Assembly (NCBI RefSeq): GCF_014651875.1
Contig: NZ_BMXS01000018.1
Location: forward strand, 22,877 to 86,876
DNA: 64,000 nucleotides
Direction of reading: 5' to 3'
DNA from: Litchfieldella qijiaojingensis
GTDB lineage: Bacteria > Pseudomonadota > Gammaproteobacteria > Pseudomonadales > Halomonadaceae
The notes below the pieces were generated by a model, which ran no database searches, had not been told where the DNA came from, and worked only from the letters and a program-made list of their open reading frames with translations. Position numbers and translations under genes: made by a program. Each line of letters starts with the position of its first letter. Position 1 is the first letter of the stretch. Shown in pieces: positions 45,287 through 53,111 of this stretch.

Positions 45287-45774
45287 TATCTAGACAACTT
45301 GAAGCGTAATTGAAGGCCATCGATGCCACTGTTGACGTCATTAATCATTGCAGAAGAATAATGAAAGTATTCAATAGAAAACCGACCATAATCGAGCCCC
45401 ACCCCCAGCCTAAAATTAAAACCTCCAACGAGGGGAGAATCATCAACATAAGAAAGACCAAGCCGATAATAATTCTGGCCACGCAGGAAATTCCAGCCCG
45501 GCCTGAACAGGCGGGAAGCGGAATATATCCTGACACTACTTCTTTGGCGTCCATTCGATGTATGGCCTCGATCAAGATAAGAAAAGGCGACCTCCCAGCT
45601 ACGGTACTCATAGCCTAACTCCACCATGGGCACCGATGATTGAATCAGCGTATGTCCCAGTGAAATTCTAGCCCCATCCTCGGACCCGGCAGAATCTGCC
45701 ACACACAGAGTCGGGAAGATAGCCAGAGCGAGTAGATAAAAACCTGGCCATGACCTCTTCATCAAGCTCTTCAT
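45286..45774 (-). CDS. PagL-like outer membrane lipid A deacylase / acyloxyacyl hydrolase
   Basis: 162-aa predicted outer-membrane beta-barrel with a signal peptide (GFYLLALAIFPTLCVA). The body alternates short amphipathic strands (VPMVELGYEYRSWEVAFSY; YRLGLSYVDDSPLVGGFNFRLGVGLDYGRFSIEYFHYSS) and ends FKLSR, a typical aromatic/charged OMP end without terminal Phe. PagL's catalytic His-x-Ser is matched by FHYSSAMINDVNSGID. ATG 45774 follows GAGGAGG; the longer frame to 46140 is not needed. AT-richer and codon-distinct from its neighbours. Activity inferred from motif only. Confidence 0.65.
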   Translation of the reverse strand: MKSLMKRSWPGFYLLALAIFPTLCVADSAGSEDGARISLGHTLIQSSVPMVELGYEYRSWEVAFSYLDRGHTSNGRQRSSVRIYSASRLFRPGWNFLRGQNYYRLGLSYVDDSPLVGGFNFRLGVGLDYGRFSIEYFHYSSAMINDVNSGIDGLQLRFKLSR

Positions 45775-45977
45775 GCTTGATCCTCCTCTCTTGACAAGAG
45801 CCGGGAATTTCGCATGGCACTTTCTTATGAGCTGTGTGCCTGAGTGCGTGCCGGATTTACAAGCTGGGAATAGATCAAGAAGGTCGACACTGCGGAAAAC
45901 GAGCCACGCCTGCATGCCGGCGTGCTGGCCATGGCCCTCTGCCCGATGCCGTGCCTGCCAGGTCTGCTGAAAACCGA

Positions 45978-46140
45978 TCAAACGGTATAGCGTCGCCCTC
46001 GCCATCGGGCACGAGTACCCCGCAGGTACTGCCAGGCCGAGAGCCAAATCATCCCCAGGGCCAAGGGCAGGCTCAAGGTGCTCGCGGATACGCCAGGCTA
46101 CAAGCGCGCTCGCCAGCCATGCCACTCCACAACGGATCAT
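45978..46140 (-). pseudogene. Possible C-terminal remnant of a glycosyltransferase (hopanoid cluster type)
   Basis: The 362-bp gap between sulfotransferase and PagL-like genes has an ATG overlapping the sulfotransferase stop (ATGA at 46140), but the frame drifts into PagL. Two overlapping frames together read CGVAWLASALVAWRIREH and, one base shifted, LSLPLALGMIWLSAWQYL then RGTRARWRGRRYTV with a stop at 45978. The WRGRxYxV end after membrane spans is typical of HpnB/GT2-like glycosyltransferases. A frameshifted remnant is the likeliest reading; the fragment is short. Confidence 0.4.
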
Positions 46141-47306
46141 CGCACGACGCCACCCACCTCAGGATCCAGCCTTGCTTGCGTCGGACTGGTGGCATAACCC
46201 CAGTGTTCGATGAAACTACGCCAGCGCTCGCTGACTCGCTGGTTGTCGGTGGGGGGAAAGAGGTACTGATTCTTACGGTATTCGCCCAACTCGGCGAGGT
46301 AGGCTTCGACATGCGGCTGCACCTGGGTGAAGCTCCCGAGTCCCAGCGCAGCATAGATTCCCCGCAAGGTTTCCAAGGGTGCTTGTTCGAGGGTGTCGAA
46401 ACCGATTTCCACTGCATGGCTGGCCGGCAGCTCGGCAACATCATCGATCAAGCGCTGCATCATGCGCGGGTAGCGCGACAGGATCAGCTCGTCGAGGTGC
46501 GATTCGTCGTAGGGCTGCAAGGCCAGCTCATGCAGGAGCTTGCGGTAGAAGTGGCGGGTGGACTGGAAGACCACATAGGGGTTGCGATGAATGTGGATGA
46601 AGCGGGCATCCGGCCACAGCCGAACCAGTTCCTTGACGCGAGCCGTGTAGACTGGATTCTTGATCAACAGTTGGCGCCCAGGCTGCATGAGAGCATGCTT
46701 GCGGTAGAAGTAGCGAATCTGCCGCCGCCAGCAGCGGATTTCACGCACACTGGCACCGTCGAAGAACACGCCACGATCGAACCACCACTCCAGGCGCTGC
46801 GGGAAATACAGCCCGTGGTAGAAGGAAAGGGTCTGCATGCTGGCCAGTGCGATCTCGTCCTCCTGGGGGGCATCCGATGCAACCTTTACCTGATCGATGA
46901 AGCGATGTTCGGGCAGTGCCCGCTCAAGCAACGGCCGCAGCACCCGGCCAAGCAAGCAGAAGTCCCAAGGCAGCCCCGTCGCGAGAGGCGAGACGAAGGC
47001 AAAGCGGGGATCCCGGCTAAGCAGGTTGTAGAGATGGGTCGTGCCACTGCGCCAGTGACCGACAATGAAAACGGGGGATGGCATTTCCTGGTGCCGCGTG
47101 CGAGCCGCCGTCCATGCTCGTTCGCAGAGGCTGAAGGGCGTCCGCACCAGCGCCGAGGCAAGCGTCATGGCGACGAACGGCAACACGTGCATCGGCAAAG
47201 GACGATGGGTAGCGAATTGCTGCAACAGCGTTCCGATGTCAGCTCCCATCAACGGATGGCTCAGCCGCGGGTGAGGGGTCCGCAGTTCAGTCTGGTCTCG
47301 ACTCAT
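46137..47306 (-). CDS. Sulfotransferase family protein (PAPS-dependent)
   Basis: 389-aa protein. The 5'-PSB loop for PAPS is FIVGHWRSGTTHLYNLLSRDPRF at about residue 79; the 3'-phosphate region is ARFIHIHRNPYVVFQSTRHFYRKL, with the usual catalytic/acceptor residues between. A hydrophobic N-terminal stretch (LPFVAMTLASALV) may tether it to the membrane. It is leftward and divergent from hpnA, inside the hopanoid island, so a hopanoid or other lipid is a plausible acceptor. Start ATG 47306 after AAGGGAG. Confidence 0.88.
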   Translation of the reverse strand: MSRDQTELRTPHPRLSHPLMGADIGTLLQQFATHRPLPMHVLPFVAMTLASALVRTPFSLCERAWTAARTRHQEMPSPVFIVGHWRSGTTHLYNLLSRDPRFAFVSPLATGLPWDFCLLGRVLRPLLERALPEHRFIDQVKVASDAPQEDEIALASMQTLSFYHGLYFPQRLEWWFDRGVFFDGASVREIRCWRRQIRYFYRKHALMQPGRQLLIKNPVYTARVKELVRLWPDARFIHIHRNPYVVFQSTRHFYRKLLHELALQPYDESHLDELILSRYPRMMQRLIDDVAELPASHAVEIGFDTLEQAPLETLRGIYAALGLGSFTQVQPHVEAYLAELGEYRKNQYLFPPTDNQRVSERWRSFIEHWGYATSPTQARLDPEVGGVVR

Positions 47307-47380
47307 GGCGGGACTCCCTTAAGCTTAGGTAGATACGAACAGAACGGGTTCAGCAGAATGATCTGGCAAACGGCACGGGC

Positions 47381-48391
47381 ATGAACGACTCCCCCGCCTC
47401 TTCCTTCCGCAGCCTGGTGACCGGCGGCTCCGGATTCATCGGCGGGCATCTGGTCGCACTGCTGCGCCAGCAGGGTGACAGCGTGCGCATCCTCGACCTT
47501 GAGCCACCTCTGGCACCGCTGGACGGTGTCGAGTTCATACAGTGCTCGGTCACGGATGCGGCAAGGGTCGCTGCCGCCATGGCTGGCGTGGAGCGGGTTT
47601 TTCACCTGGCGGCACTCTCCGGTCTGTGGGCGCGTGCCAAGAGCGACTTCATGCGGGTCAACTGCGAGGGAACACGCACCCTGTTCGCCGCTGCAGCGCA
47701 GGCGGGGGTGGATACCGTGGTTTACTGTTCCACCGAGGCCATCCTTAAGCCGGGCAACCCGCCGGGCGCCATCGTCGACGAAGACATCGAGCCTCGGCTA
47801 GAAGCCATGCCCGGACCCTACTGCCGTGCCAAGCTTCTTGGCGAACGCGAGGCCTTTGCTGCTGCCAGCCGGGGCCAGTGCGTCGTCGTGGTCAACCCCA
47901 CCGTGCCATTGGGGCCGGGCGACCGCTACCTGACACCGCCGGCTCGCATGCTGCTCGGATTTCTCAACGGCACCTATCCCGCCTATCTGGACACCACTCT
48001 CAATCTGGTCGATGTGCGTGACGTCGCAGCCGGCCATATCCGCGCCGCCGAACGTGGTGTCTCTGGGCGTCGTTATGTACTCGGTGGTGCCGATGTGCCG
48101 ATGGCGACATTGCTCACCACCTTGCAACGCCTCAGCGGGTGTCCGATGCCACGCCGACGGGTACCCTACTGGCTGGCGCTTGCCATGGGTGCGATGGGAG
48201 AATTTATCGCCGACCACATGACGCACCGTCCTCCCACGGCACCGCTTGCCGGGGTGCGTCTGGCCGGTATGCCGGTACGCTTCGATAGCACACGAGCACG
48301 CACGGAGCTGGGCATGGACTTCCGGCCGCTGGAACATAGCGTCGCCGATGCGATTGCCGACTTCCGGGCACGGGGACTGCTCGGCACCTAA
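47381..48391 (+). CDS. hpnA: Hopanoid-associated sugar epimerase HpnA
   Basis: 336-aa extended SDR. NAD motif SLVTGGSGFIGGHLVALLRQQGDSVRILD, catalytic YCRAK, and FDSTRARTELGMDFRPLEHSVADAIADFRARGLL. It matches the NAD-dependent hopanoid-associated epimerase/dehydrogenase family (HpnA), and the neighbours hpnL, hpnG and hpnH support that. Predicted to modify a sugar attached to a hopanoid. Convergent with hpnL, 11 bp between stops. Confidence 0.9.
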   Translation: MNDSPASSFRSLVTGGSGFIGGHLVALLRQQGDSVRILDLEPPLAPLDGVEFIQCSVTDAARVAAAMAGVERVFHLAALSGLWARAKSDFMRVNCEGTRTLFAAAAQAGVDTVVYCSTEAILKPGNPPGAIVDEDIEPRLEAMPGPYCRAKLLGEREAFAAASRGQCVVVVNPTVPLGPGDRYLTPPARMLLGFLNGTYPAYLDTTLNLVDVRDVAAGHIRAAERGVSGRRYVLGGADVPMATLLTTLQRLSGCPMPRRRVPYWLALAMGAMGEFIADHMTHRPPTAPLAGVRLAGMPVRFDSTRARTELGMDFRPLEHSVADAIADFRARGLLGT

Positions 48392-48402
48392 ATTCCCCAA
48401 TT

Positions 48403-49407
48403 TCATGACACGCGATCGTCGGACCCACGCTCCCTCCGGCGCCGACGCGACCAGTATCGCGCTTCCTCTAGCTGCCAGTACCCAAGCACCGGCAGGCCCA
48501 CGGCCAGTTCCCGGCCGCGTTTGACGACGGCGAGCGCCAGGCAGACCTCGGCCGGAAGCCCGACGGCCAGCCCGATAACGACGATGCCCGCCTCCTGGGC
48601 TCCCAGGCCACCGGGGATGACGAACGCCGCCGCGCGCGCGGCCTGGGTCAGGCTCTCGATGATCAAGGCGACCAGCACCCCCACCGGGTGACCGAGCAAG
48701 GCCAGGGCAATCAACACCTCCCCCGCCCACACCATCCTGGCGGCAAAGCGCAGGCCAAACGCCCAACAGAGACGGGCACGCCGTTCATAGGTCGACTGCA
48801 GGGCCTGGTCGACCTCTTCGCTGGTGACCTGCAGCCGGCGGGCCCGCTCGGGCCCCAGCAGTCGACTGATGTAGCGCGCGCTGCCACCGATGCCACCCCG
48901 GCGCTGGACCAGATAGAAGGCCACCAGGGCGGCTGTCAGGACTGCCACCCCGGCCAGGATCGACAGAAGAAAGCGCCCCTCGGCGCCGTACCCGATCAAC
49001 AGCAACAGGCCCAGCACCGCGAACGCCACCTGCGTGGCCACTTGCACTGTCTTGTCGGCAATCACGCTGGCGACGGCCTCTGCCGCGGCATGACGGCGCC
49101 GAACCAGCAGGTGAGCACGTACCGCCTCGCCCCCCACCATGGCCACCGGCAACAGCCAGTTGACAGCCAGGCCGACTCCCGTCATGTAGGTTGCGACCCC
49201 CAACTTCGGCGCCTTGCCCGGAGGCAGCAGCCATTGCCAGGCCATCGCAGCGAGCACCATGACCAACAGAAAATACAGAGGAAGCCAAGCCAACTGCCAG
49301 CCGGCTATCGCCAGGGCGTCAAACAGCGTACCCACGCCCTGCCATGCCACCAGGGCGACAACAACCGCCAGGCCAGACAAGGCAGCGAAGGCCGTGTAGC
49401 GCGTCAT
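48403..49407 (-). CDS. hpnL: HpnL-family membrane protein (LPG synthase TM-like)
   Basis: About 334 aa with eight or so transmembrane helices. It carries the TIGR03476/UPF0104 blocks: TYMTGVGLAVNWLLPVAMVGGEAVRAHLLVRRRHAAAEAVASVIADKTVQVATQ and AAAFVIPGGLGAQEAGIVVIGLAVGL, as in HpnL and MprF-type proteins. Inner membrane; function in hopanoid or lipid transport/flipping suspected. ATG 49407 begins the hydrophobic N-terminus and the frame extends to 49503. Two genes downstream of hpnG in the same direction. Confidence 0.85.
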   Translation of the reverse strand: MTRYTAFAALSGLAVVVALVAWQGVGTLFDALAIAGWQLAWLPLYFLLVMVLAAMAWQWLLPPGKAPKLGVATYMTGVGLAVNWLLPVAMVGGEAVRAHLLVRRRHAAAEAVASVIADKTVQVATQVAFAVLGLLLLIGYGAEGRFLLSILAGVAVLTAALVAFYLVQRRGGIGGSARYISRLLGPERARRLQVTSEEVDQALQSTYERRARLCWAFGLRFAARMVWAGEVLIALALLGHPVGVLVALIIESLTQAARAAAFVIPGGLGAQEAGIVVIGLAVGLPAEVCLALAVVKRGRELAVGLPVLGYWQLEEARYWSRRRRRERGSDDRVS

Positions 49408-49459
49408 CCCCCTGCCGCTCCTGCCCACCAAATCGGCAAGGCTTCGGCCACAATGGCAA

Positions 49460-50155
49460 TCATGTCGCTGTCGCTCCTTCTCCGGCCAATGCATCAAAGC
49501 CACGGGCCGCCGTTGTCATGAGGCGATGCGCGGCCTGCCGCCTTGCCTGTGCCAGGGCAAGCGCCGGAGCCCAATTCGCAGGATGGAGCAGTTGAGCGGC
49601 AATACGTCGAACCGCGATGCGTCCCTCGGGAGTCACTGCAGCAGCCCAACCGGCAGGCAAATCGGTAGTCGTGATATCGAGGACGACGCGAATCACCAGT
49701 GCCGGCATCCCGAAGCTGTGGGCAACCCGCAATACCGCCGCGCTTTCCATGTCGGCAGCCACCGCCCCGGTGGATGCCCGCAGCACACGCCTTGCTGAAG
49801 CGTCCTGCAAGACTATCGCCGTTTCGGCCAATTCTCCGCGGGCCACTTCACCAACCTGAGCGAGGACAGCAGCCCGCCAACGGGCATCAGGGCGCAACCG
49901 CTCACCGTCACGGCCATGAACGACCTCGGGAATCAGTAGACTGCCGGGCGACAAGAGAGGATCGAGACCCGTCGCCACCCCCCAGCTCAACAGGGCCGAT
50001 GCCCCCTGCTCGACCAGCGTGCGAGCCGCCCGAGCGGCACGCTCGGGCCCCGGACCGGAGACCAACCAGACCAGATCATCCGTCCGCCTGAGCGGTCCCA
50101 GCGTATTCGCTTCCCAGCGCATACCGACCAGTATCCCCAGCCTTCGGTTGTTCAT
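49460..50155 (-). CDS. hpnG: Hopanoid-associated phosphorylase HpnG
   Basis: 231-aa nucleoside phosphorylase-like protein: GILVGMRWEANTLGP, VSGPGPERAARAARTLVEQGASALLSWGVATGLDP and GAVAADMESAAVLRVAHSFGMPALVIRVVLD. It is the family that removes adenine from adenosylhopane to give ribosylhopane derivatives in known hopanoid producers. Its stop side slightly overlaps the longest hpnL frame. With hpnH in the cluster it implies extended, not just C30, hopanoids. Confidence 0.9.
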   Translation of the reverse strand: MNNRRLGILVGMRWEANTLGPLRRTDDLVWLVSGPGPERAARAARTLVEQGASALLSWGVATGLDPLLSPGSLLIPEVVHGRDGERLRPDARWRAAVLAQVGEVARGELAETAIVLQDASARRVLRASTGAVAADMESAAVLRVAHSFGMPALVIRVVLDITTTDLPAGWAAAVTPEGRIAVRRIAAQLLHPANWAPALALAQARRQAAHRLMTTAARGFDALAGEGATAT

Positions 50156-50312
50156 AGCGTCTCGCGACTCTACTGTTAAGGAAACGAAAGACTGGTGTCA
50201 GGACAAGTGTCCCTCGACCCACGTGTTGATCAAGAGGTATTGAACCCTCTGCGCCACCGCATGCGTCGCAGTGATCCCATCGGGACACTGCGACTCGCCC
50301 TAGGAGGTCGGT

Positions 50313-51272
50313 GTGCCGATATCCAACTCCGCAGCGTTGCTGTCCCCCCGCCTGCAGGAGTGGCTTTCCGCTGGTGCCGAGTACAATTACCAGGGGCATC
50401 GGTTGTATTACCGTGTACAGGGCAGTGGTCCCGCACTGTTGCTTTTGCACGGCTACCCCACGGCCAGTTGGGGATGGCACAAGATCTGGACGGATCTCAT
50501 CCGCCAATGGACGGTCGTGACCATCGACCTGCTCGGCTCAGGATTTTCAGACAAGCCGCCGACGGGACCCTACGATGTGGCTAGTCTCGCCGACCAGTGC
50601 GAAGGCGTATTGCGGTACCTCGGCATGACGGAAGTCGACGTTCTGGCCCACGCCTATGGTGTCACCACGGCCCAAGAGTTGCTGGCACGGCATCTCGAGC
50701 ATGGTGACAGACGGGAACTGCACCTGCGCTCGGCCAGTTTCATCAATGGTGGCCTCTTTCCCGAAGGCATGCATCCAACGCCGATGCAACGACTGCTGAT
50801 CGGGCCACTCGGCCCGACGATCGTGGCTCTCGCCCCTCAACCGTACACCATTTTCCGTCGCAAGCTGGGGCGCAATTTCGGTCCTGCCCATCAGCCGACC
50901 GAAACGGAAATGGAAGAGCTCTGGCAGTTGCTGCGCTACAAGGAAGGGCATCAAGTCACGCCGCGCGTCCTGCAATATCTGCGTGAGCGCTGGCAACGAC
51001 GCGAGCGCTGGGTCGGCGCCCTACAGCATGCCGAGTTGCCCTTGCAACTCATCAACGGGTCGGCCGACCCGGTGGCCGGAGCCGATATGCCAGGACTCTG
51101 GCGACGCCATGTCCCCGCAGGATGGCTGCACGAACTTGGCCCGGCAATCGGCCACTACCCGCCCTTGGAAGCGCCAAGAGAAACGCTTGCCGCCTATTGC
51201 GAGTTCCGCCGTCTCGGCGCCGCATCAGTCAGCGAAACGTTGCCGGGAAGCAATGCCTCATCAGCAGGCTGA
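50313..51272 (+). CDS. Alpha/beta hydrolase with substituted nucleophile
   Basis: 319-aa hydrolase-fold protein. Oxyanion segment LLLLHGYPTASWGWHKIW and C-terminal His in AIGHYPPLEAP are present, and the elbow reads DVLAHAYGVTTAQELLARH. Close relatives have AHDYG with Asp nucleophile; here the codon is GCC (Ala), one base from GAC. It may be inactive, have another role, or the base call may be wrong. Starts with GTG after AGGAGG (50302). Oriented against hpnH and divergent from hpnG. Confidence 0.85.
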   Translation: MPISNSAALLSPRLQEWLSAGAEYNYQGHRLYYRVQGSGPALLLLHGYPTASWGWHKIWTDLIRQWTVVTIDLLGSGFSDKPPTGPYDVASLADQCEGVLRYLGMTEVDVLAHAYGVTTAQELLARHLEHGDRRELHLRSASFINGGLFPEGMHPTPMQRLLIGPLGPTIVALAPQPYTIFRRKLGRNFGPAHQPTETEMEELWQLLRYKEGHQVTPRVLQYLRERWQRRERWVGALQHAELPLQLINGSADPVAGADMPGLWRRHVPAGWLHELGPAIGHYPPLEAPRETLAAYCEFRRLGAASVSETLPGSNASSAG

Positions 51273-51356
51273 CAACCTCCCGATGGCTTTGCGTGTCAGT
51301 ATTGACCGTGAGTTCGTCGGCCTTGCTATCGTGATCGCGGAATTCATAGGGCATCG

Positions 51357-52463
51357 TCAGGTATCAATCTCTTTCACTGGAATCTTCTTCCTGCCGACGG
51401 TGATTCGATCATAGGTGACCGGAATCTCCGGCGCCATCTCACCGTCCAGATCAAGCCCCTTCCACCATACCTTGAGCGCCTTGAAGGGCTGCGCGAAGGT
51501 GTCTTCCACAGCCGTTCCTTCATATCCACAGTGGGCCATGCAATTGTCACACTTCGGGTTTCGTCCAGTGCCATAGTGATCCCAGTCGGTTTCTTCCATG
51601 AGTGCCTGGAAGCTAGCTGCCGATCCTTCGTCGACCAACAGATAGCACGGCTTCTGCCAGCCGAAAATATTGTAGGTCGGGTTGCTCCATGGCGTGCACT
51701 GGTAGGCCTGGTTGCCGGCCAGAAAGTCCAGGTACAGCGTCGAGTGGTTGAACGGCCACTTGCTGCCTCGCGCGCGCCCGATACGAAAAATCTGACGAAA
51801 CAGCTGCTTGGATTTCTGCCGTGGCAGAAAGACATCCTGGCGTGGCGCGTGCTGGTAACTGTAGCCGGGCGATACGGTAATGCCTTCGATACCCAGCATG
51901 GTGGCATAGTCGAAGAAGTCGGCAACCTGCTGCGGGTCCTCACCGTCGAACAGGGTGCAGTTGATGGTGACACGGAAGCCGCGATCGAGTGCCAGCCTGA
52001 TCGCATTGACCGCCTTGTCAAAGACCCCTGGCTGGCAGACCGATTCATCATGGCGGTCCTTGAGCCCGTCCAGGTGGACCGACCAGGTGAAATACGGCGA
52101 GGGATGGTACTGATCGATCTTCCTGGCCATCAGTACCGCATTGGTGCATAGATAGACAAACTTCTTGCGGGCAATGATCCGCTCGACCAGCACCGGCATC
52201 TCCCGATGGATCAACGGCTCACCACCGGGAATGGAAACCACGGGAGCGCCACACTCATCTACTGCGCGCAGTGCCTGGTCGACGCTCATTCGCTGTTGGA
52301 GAATCTCCTTGGGGTGATCGATCTTGCCACAACCGGCACAGGCCAGGTTGCATTGAAATAATGGCTCCAGCATCAATACCAAGGGATAGCGCTTCTTACC
52401 ACGTAACCGCTTGCCAATGATGTAGCGTGCGACTCGATATTGCTGAATCAGTGGGATACCCAT
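51357..52463 (-). CDS. hpnH: Radical SAM enzyme HpnH (adenosylhopane synthase)
   Basis: 368-aa radical SAM protein. The 4Fe-4S motif is FQCNLACAGCGKIDHP, followed by VVSIPGGEPLIHREM, and ITVSPGYSYQHAPRQDVFL in the HpnH-specific core; C-terminal Cys motif KCDNCMAHCGYEG. HpnH joins a 5'-deoxyadenosyl radical to diploptene, giving adenosylhopane. ATG 52463 follows GGGAGGAGG; the frame is open to 52499. Last gene of the leftward mevalonate-hopanoid operon, after idi. Confidence 0.95.
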   Translation of the reverse strand: MGIPLIQQYRVARYIIGKRLRGKKRYPLVLMLEPLFQCNLACAGCGKIDHPKEILQQRMSVDQALRAVDECGAPVVSIPGGEPLIHREMPVLVERIIARKKFVYLCTNAVLMARKIDQYHPSPYFTWSVHLDGLKDRHDESVCQPGVFDKAVNAIRLALDRGFRVTINCTLFDGEDPQQVADFFDYATMLGIEGITVSPGYSYQHAPRQDVFLPRQKSKQLFRQIFRIGRARGSKWPFNHSTLYLDFLAGNQAYQCTPWSNPTYNIFGWQKPCYLLVDEGSAASFQALMEETDWDHYGTGRNPKCDNCMAHCGYEGTAVEDTFAQPFKALKVWWKGLDLDGEMAPEIPVTYDRITVGRKKIPVKEIDT

Positions 52464-52526
52464 TGCGCCTCCTCCCGCCTGTAGCGGCCTTCTTGGCACT
52501 GAAGAGGGAGTAACCCAACTTTGGGC

Positions 52527-53111
52527 TTATCGGGTGTATCTCTTCAGCTTATTTGCAAATTCATTCCGTAGCCTCTTCCACTCCATCTTGAACCAGGGCG
52601 TATAGCGTTCCGCCTGCGTGACCAACTCGGCATCAAGCCGTGTTGGCGATATCCAGCACCAGTCGGCGATTTCCTGTCGGTTGGGCCTCGGCTCCTCGTC
52701 GCTGATCCCCAGATAGACCCAGCACAACTCATGCTCGGCCCCGTCCGGGTCGAACTGTGCCTGATAACGGAACTTGTAGAGGTAGTCGAGCTCCGCCTCG
52801 ATGCCGACCTCTTGCCATAACCGCCGGTGAGCCGCCTCTGCCATACGCTCGCCTCGGCGAGGATGACTGCAGCAGCTGTTGGACCAGTACAGCGGCCACA
52901 GGCGCTTGCCTGCAGCACGCTGCTGAAGGAGAAGCTCTCCGTCACGATTGAAAACGAACAGCGAGAAGGCCCGATGCAAGACGCCATCGCCTTCGTGACA
53001 CTTGGCTTTGCTCAAATAACCCAGTTCCTGGTCCTCGTCATCGACAAGGATCAGTTCCTCATCATCGAACGAGACGGTCTCGTCGCGCTCGCTTGCGCCT
53101 GTTTTAACCAA
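52527..53111 (-). CDS. idi: Isopentenyl-diphosphate delta-isomerase, type I
   Basis: 194-aa Nudix-fold enzyme that interconverts IPP and DMAPP. Seen: HRAFSLFVFNRDGELLLQQRAAGKRLWPLYWSNSCCSHPRRGE with the catalytic Cys, the Nudix-like RRLWQEVGIEAELDYL and EHELCWVYLG with the metal Glu. Its start overlaps the HMGR-MVK stop by 8 bp. It completes the mevalonate branch to DMAPP in this cluster. Confidence 0.93.
   Translation of the reverse strand: MVKTGASERDETVSFDDEELILVDDEDQELGYLSKAKCHEGDGVLHRAFSLFVFNRDGELLLQQRAAGKRLWPLYWSNSCCSHPRRGERMAEAAHRRLWQEVGIEAELDYLYKFRYQAQFDPDGAEHELCWVYLGISDEEPRPNRQEIADWCWISPTRLDAELVTQAERYTPWFKMEWKRLRNEFANKLKRYTR

Noticed and set aside
45775..46140. N-terminal extension of the PagL-like gene to 46140
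   Set aside because: The extension has no signal or domain; a strong ribosome-binding site and signal peptide start at 45774. The ATG at 46140 coupled to the sulfotransferase stop better fits a frameshifted glycosyltransferase remnant.
45834..47384. 516-codon open frame on the plus strand
   Set aside because: Antisense to the sulfotransferase, which has a clear PAPS site; no recognisable domain.
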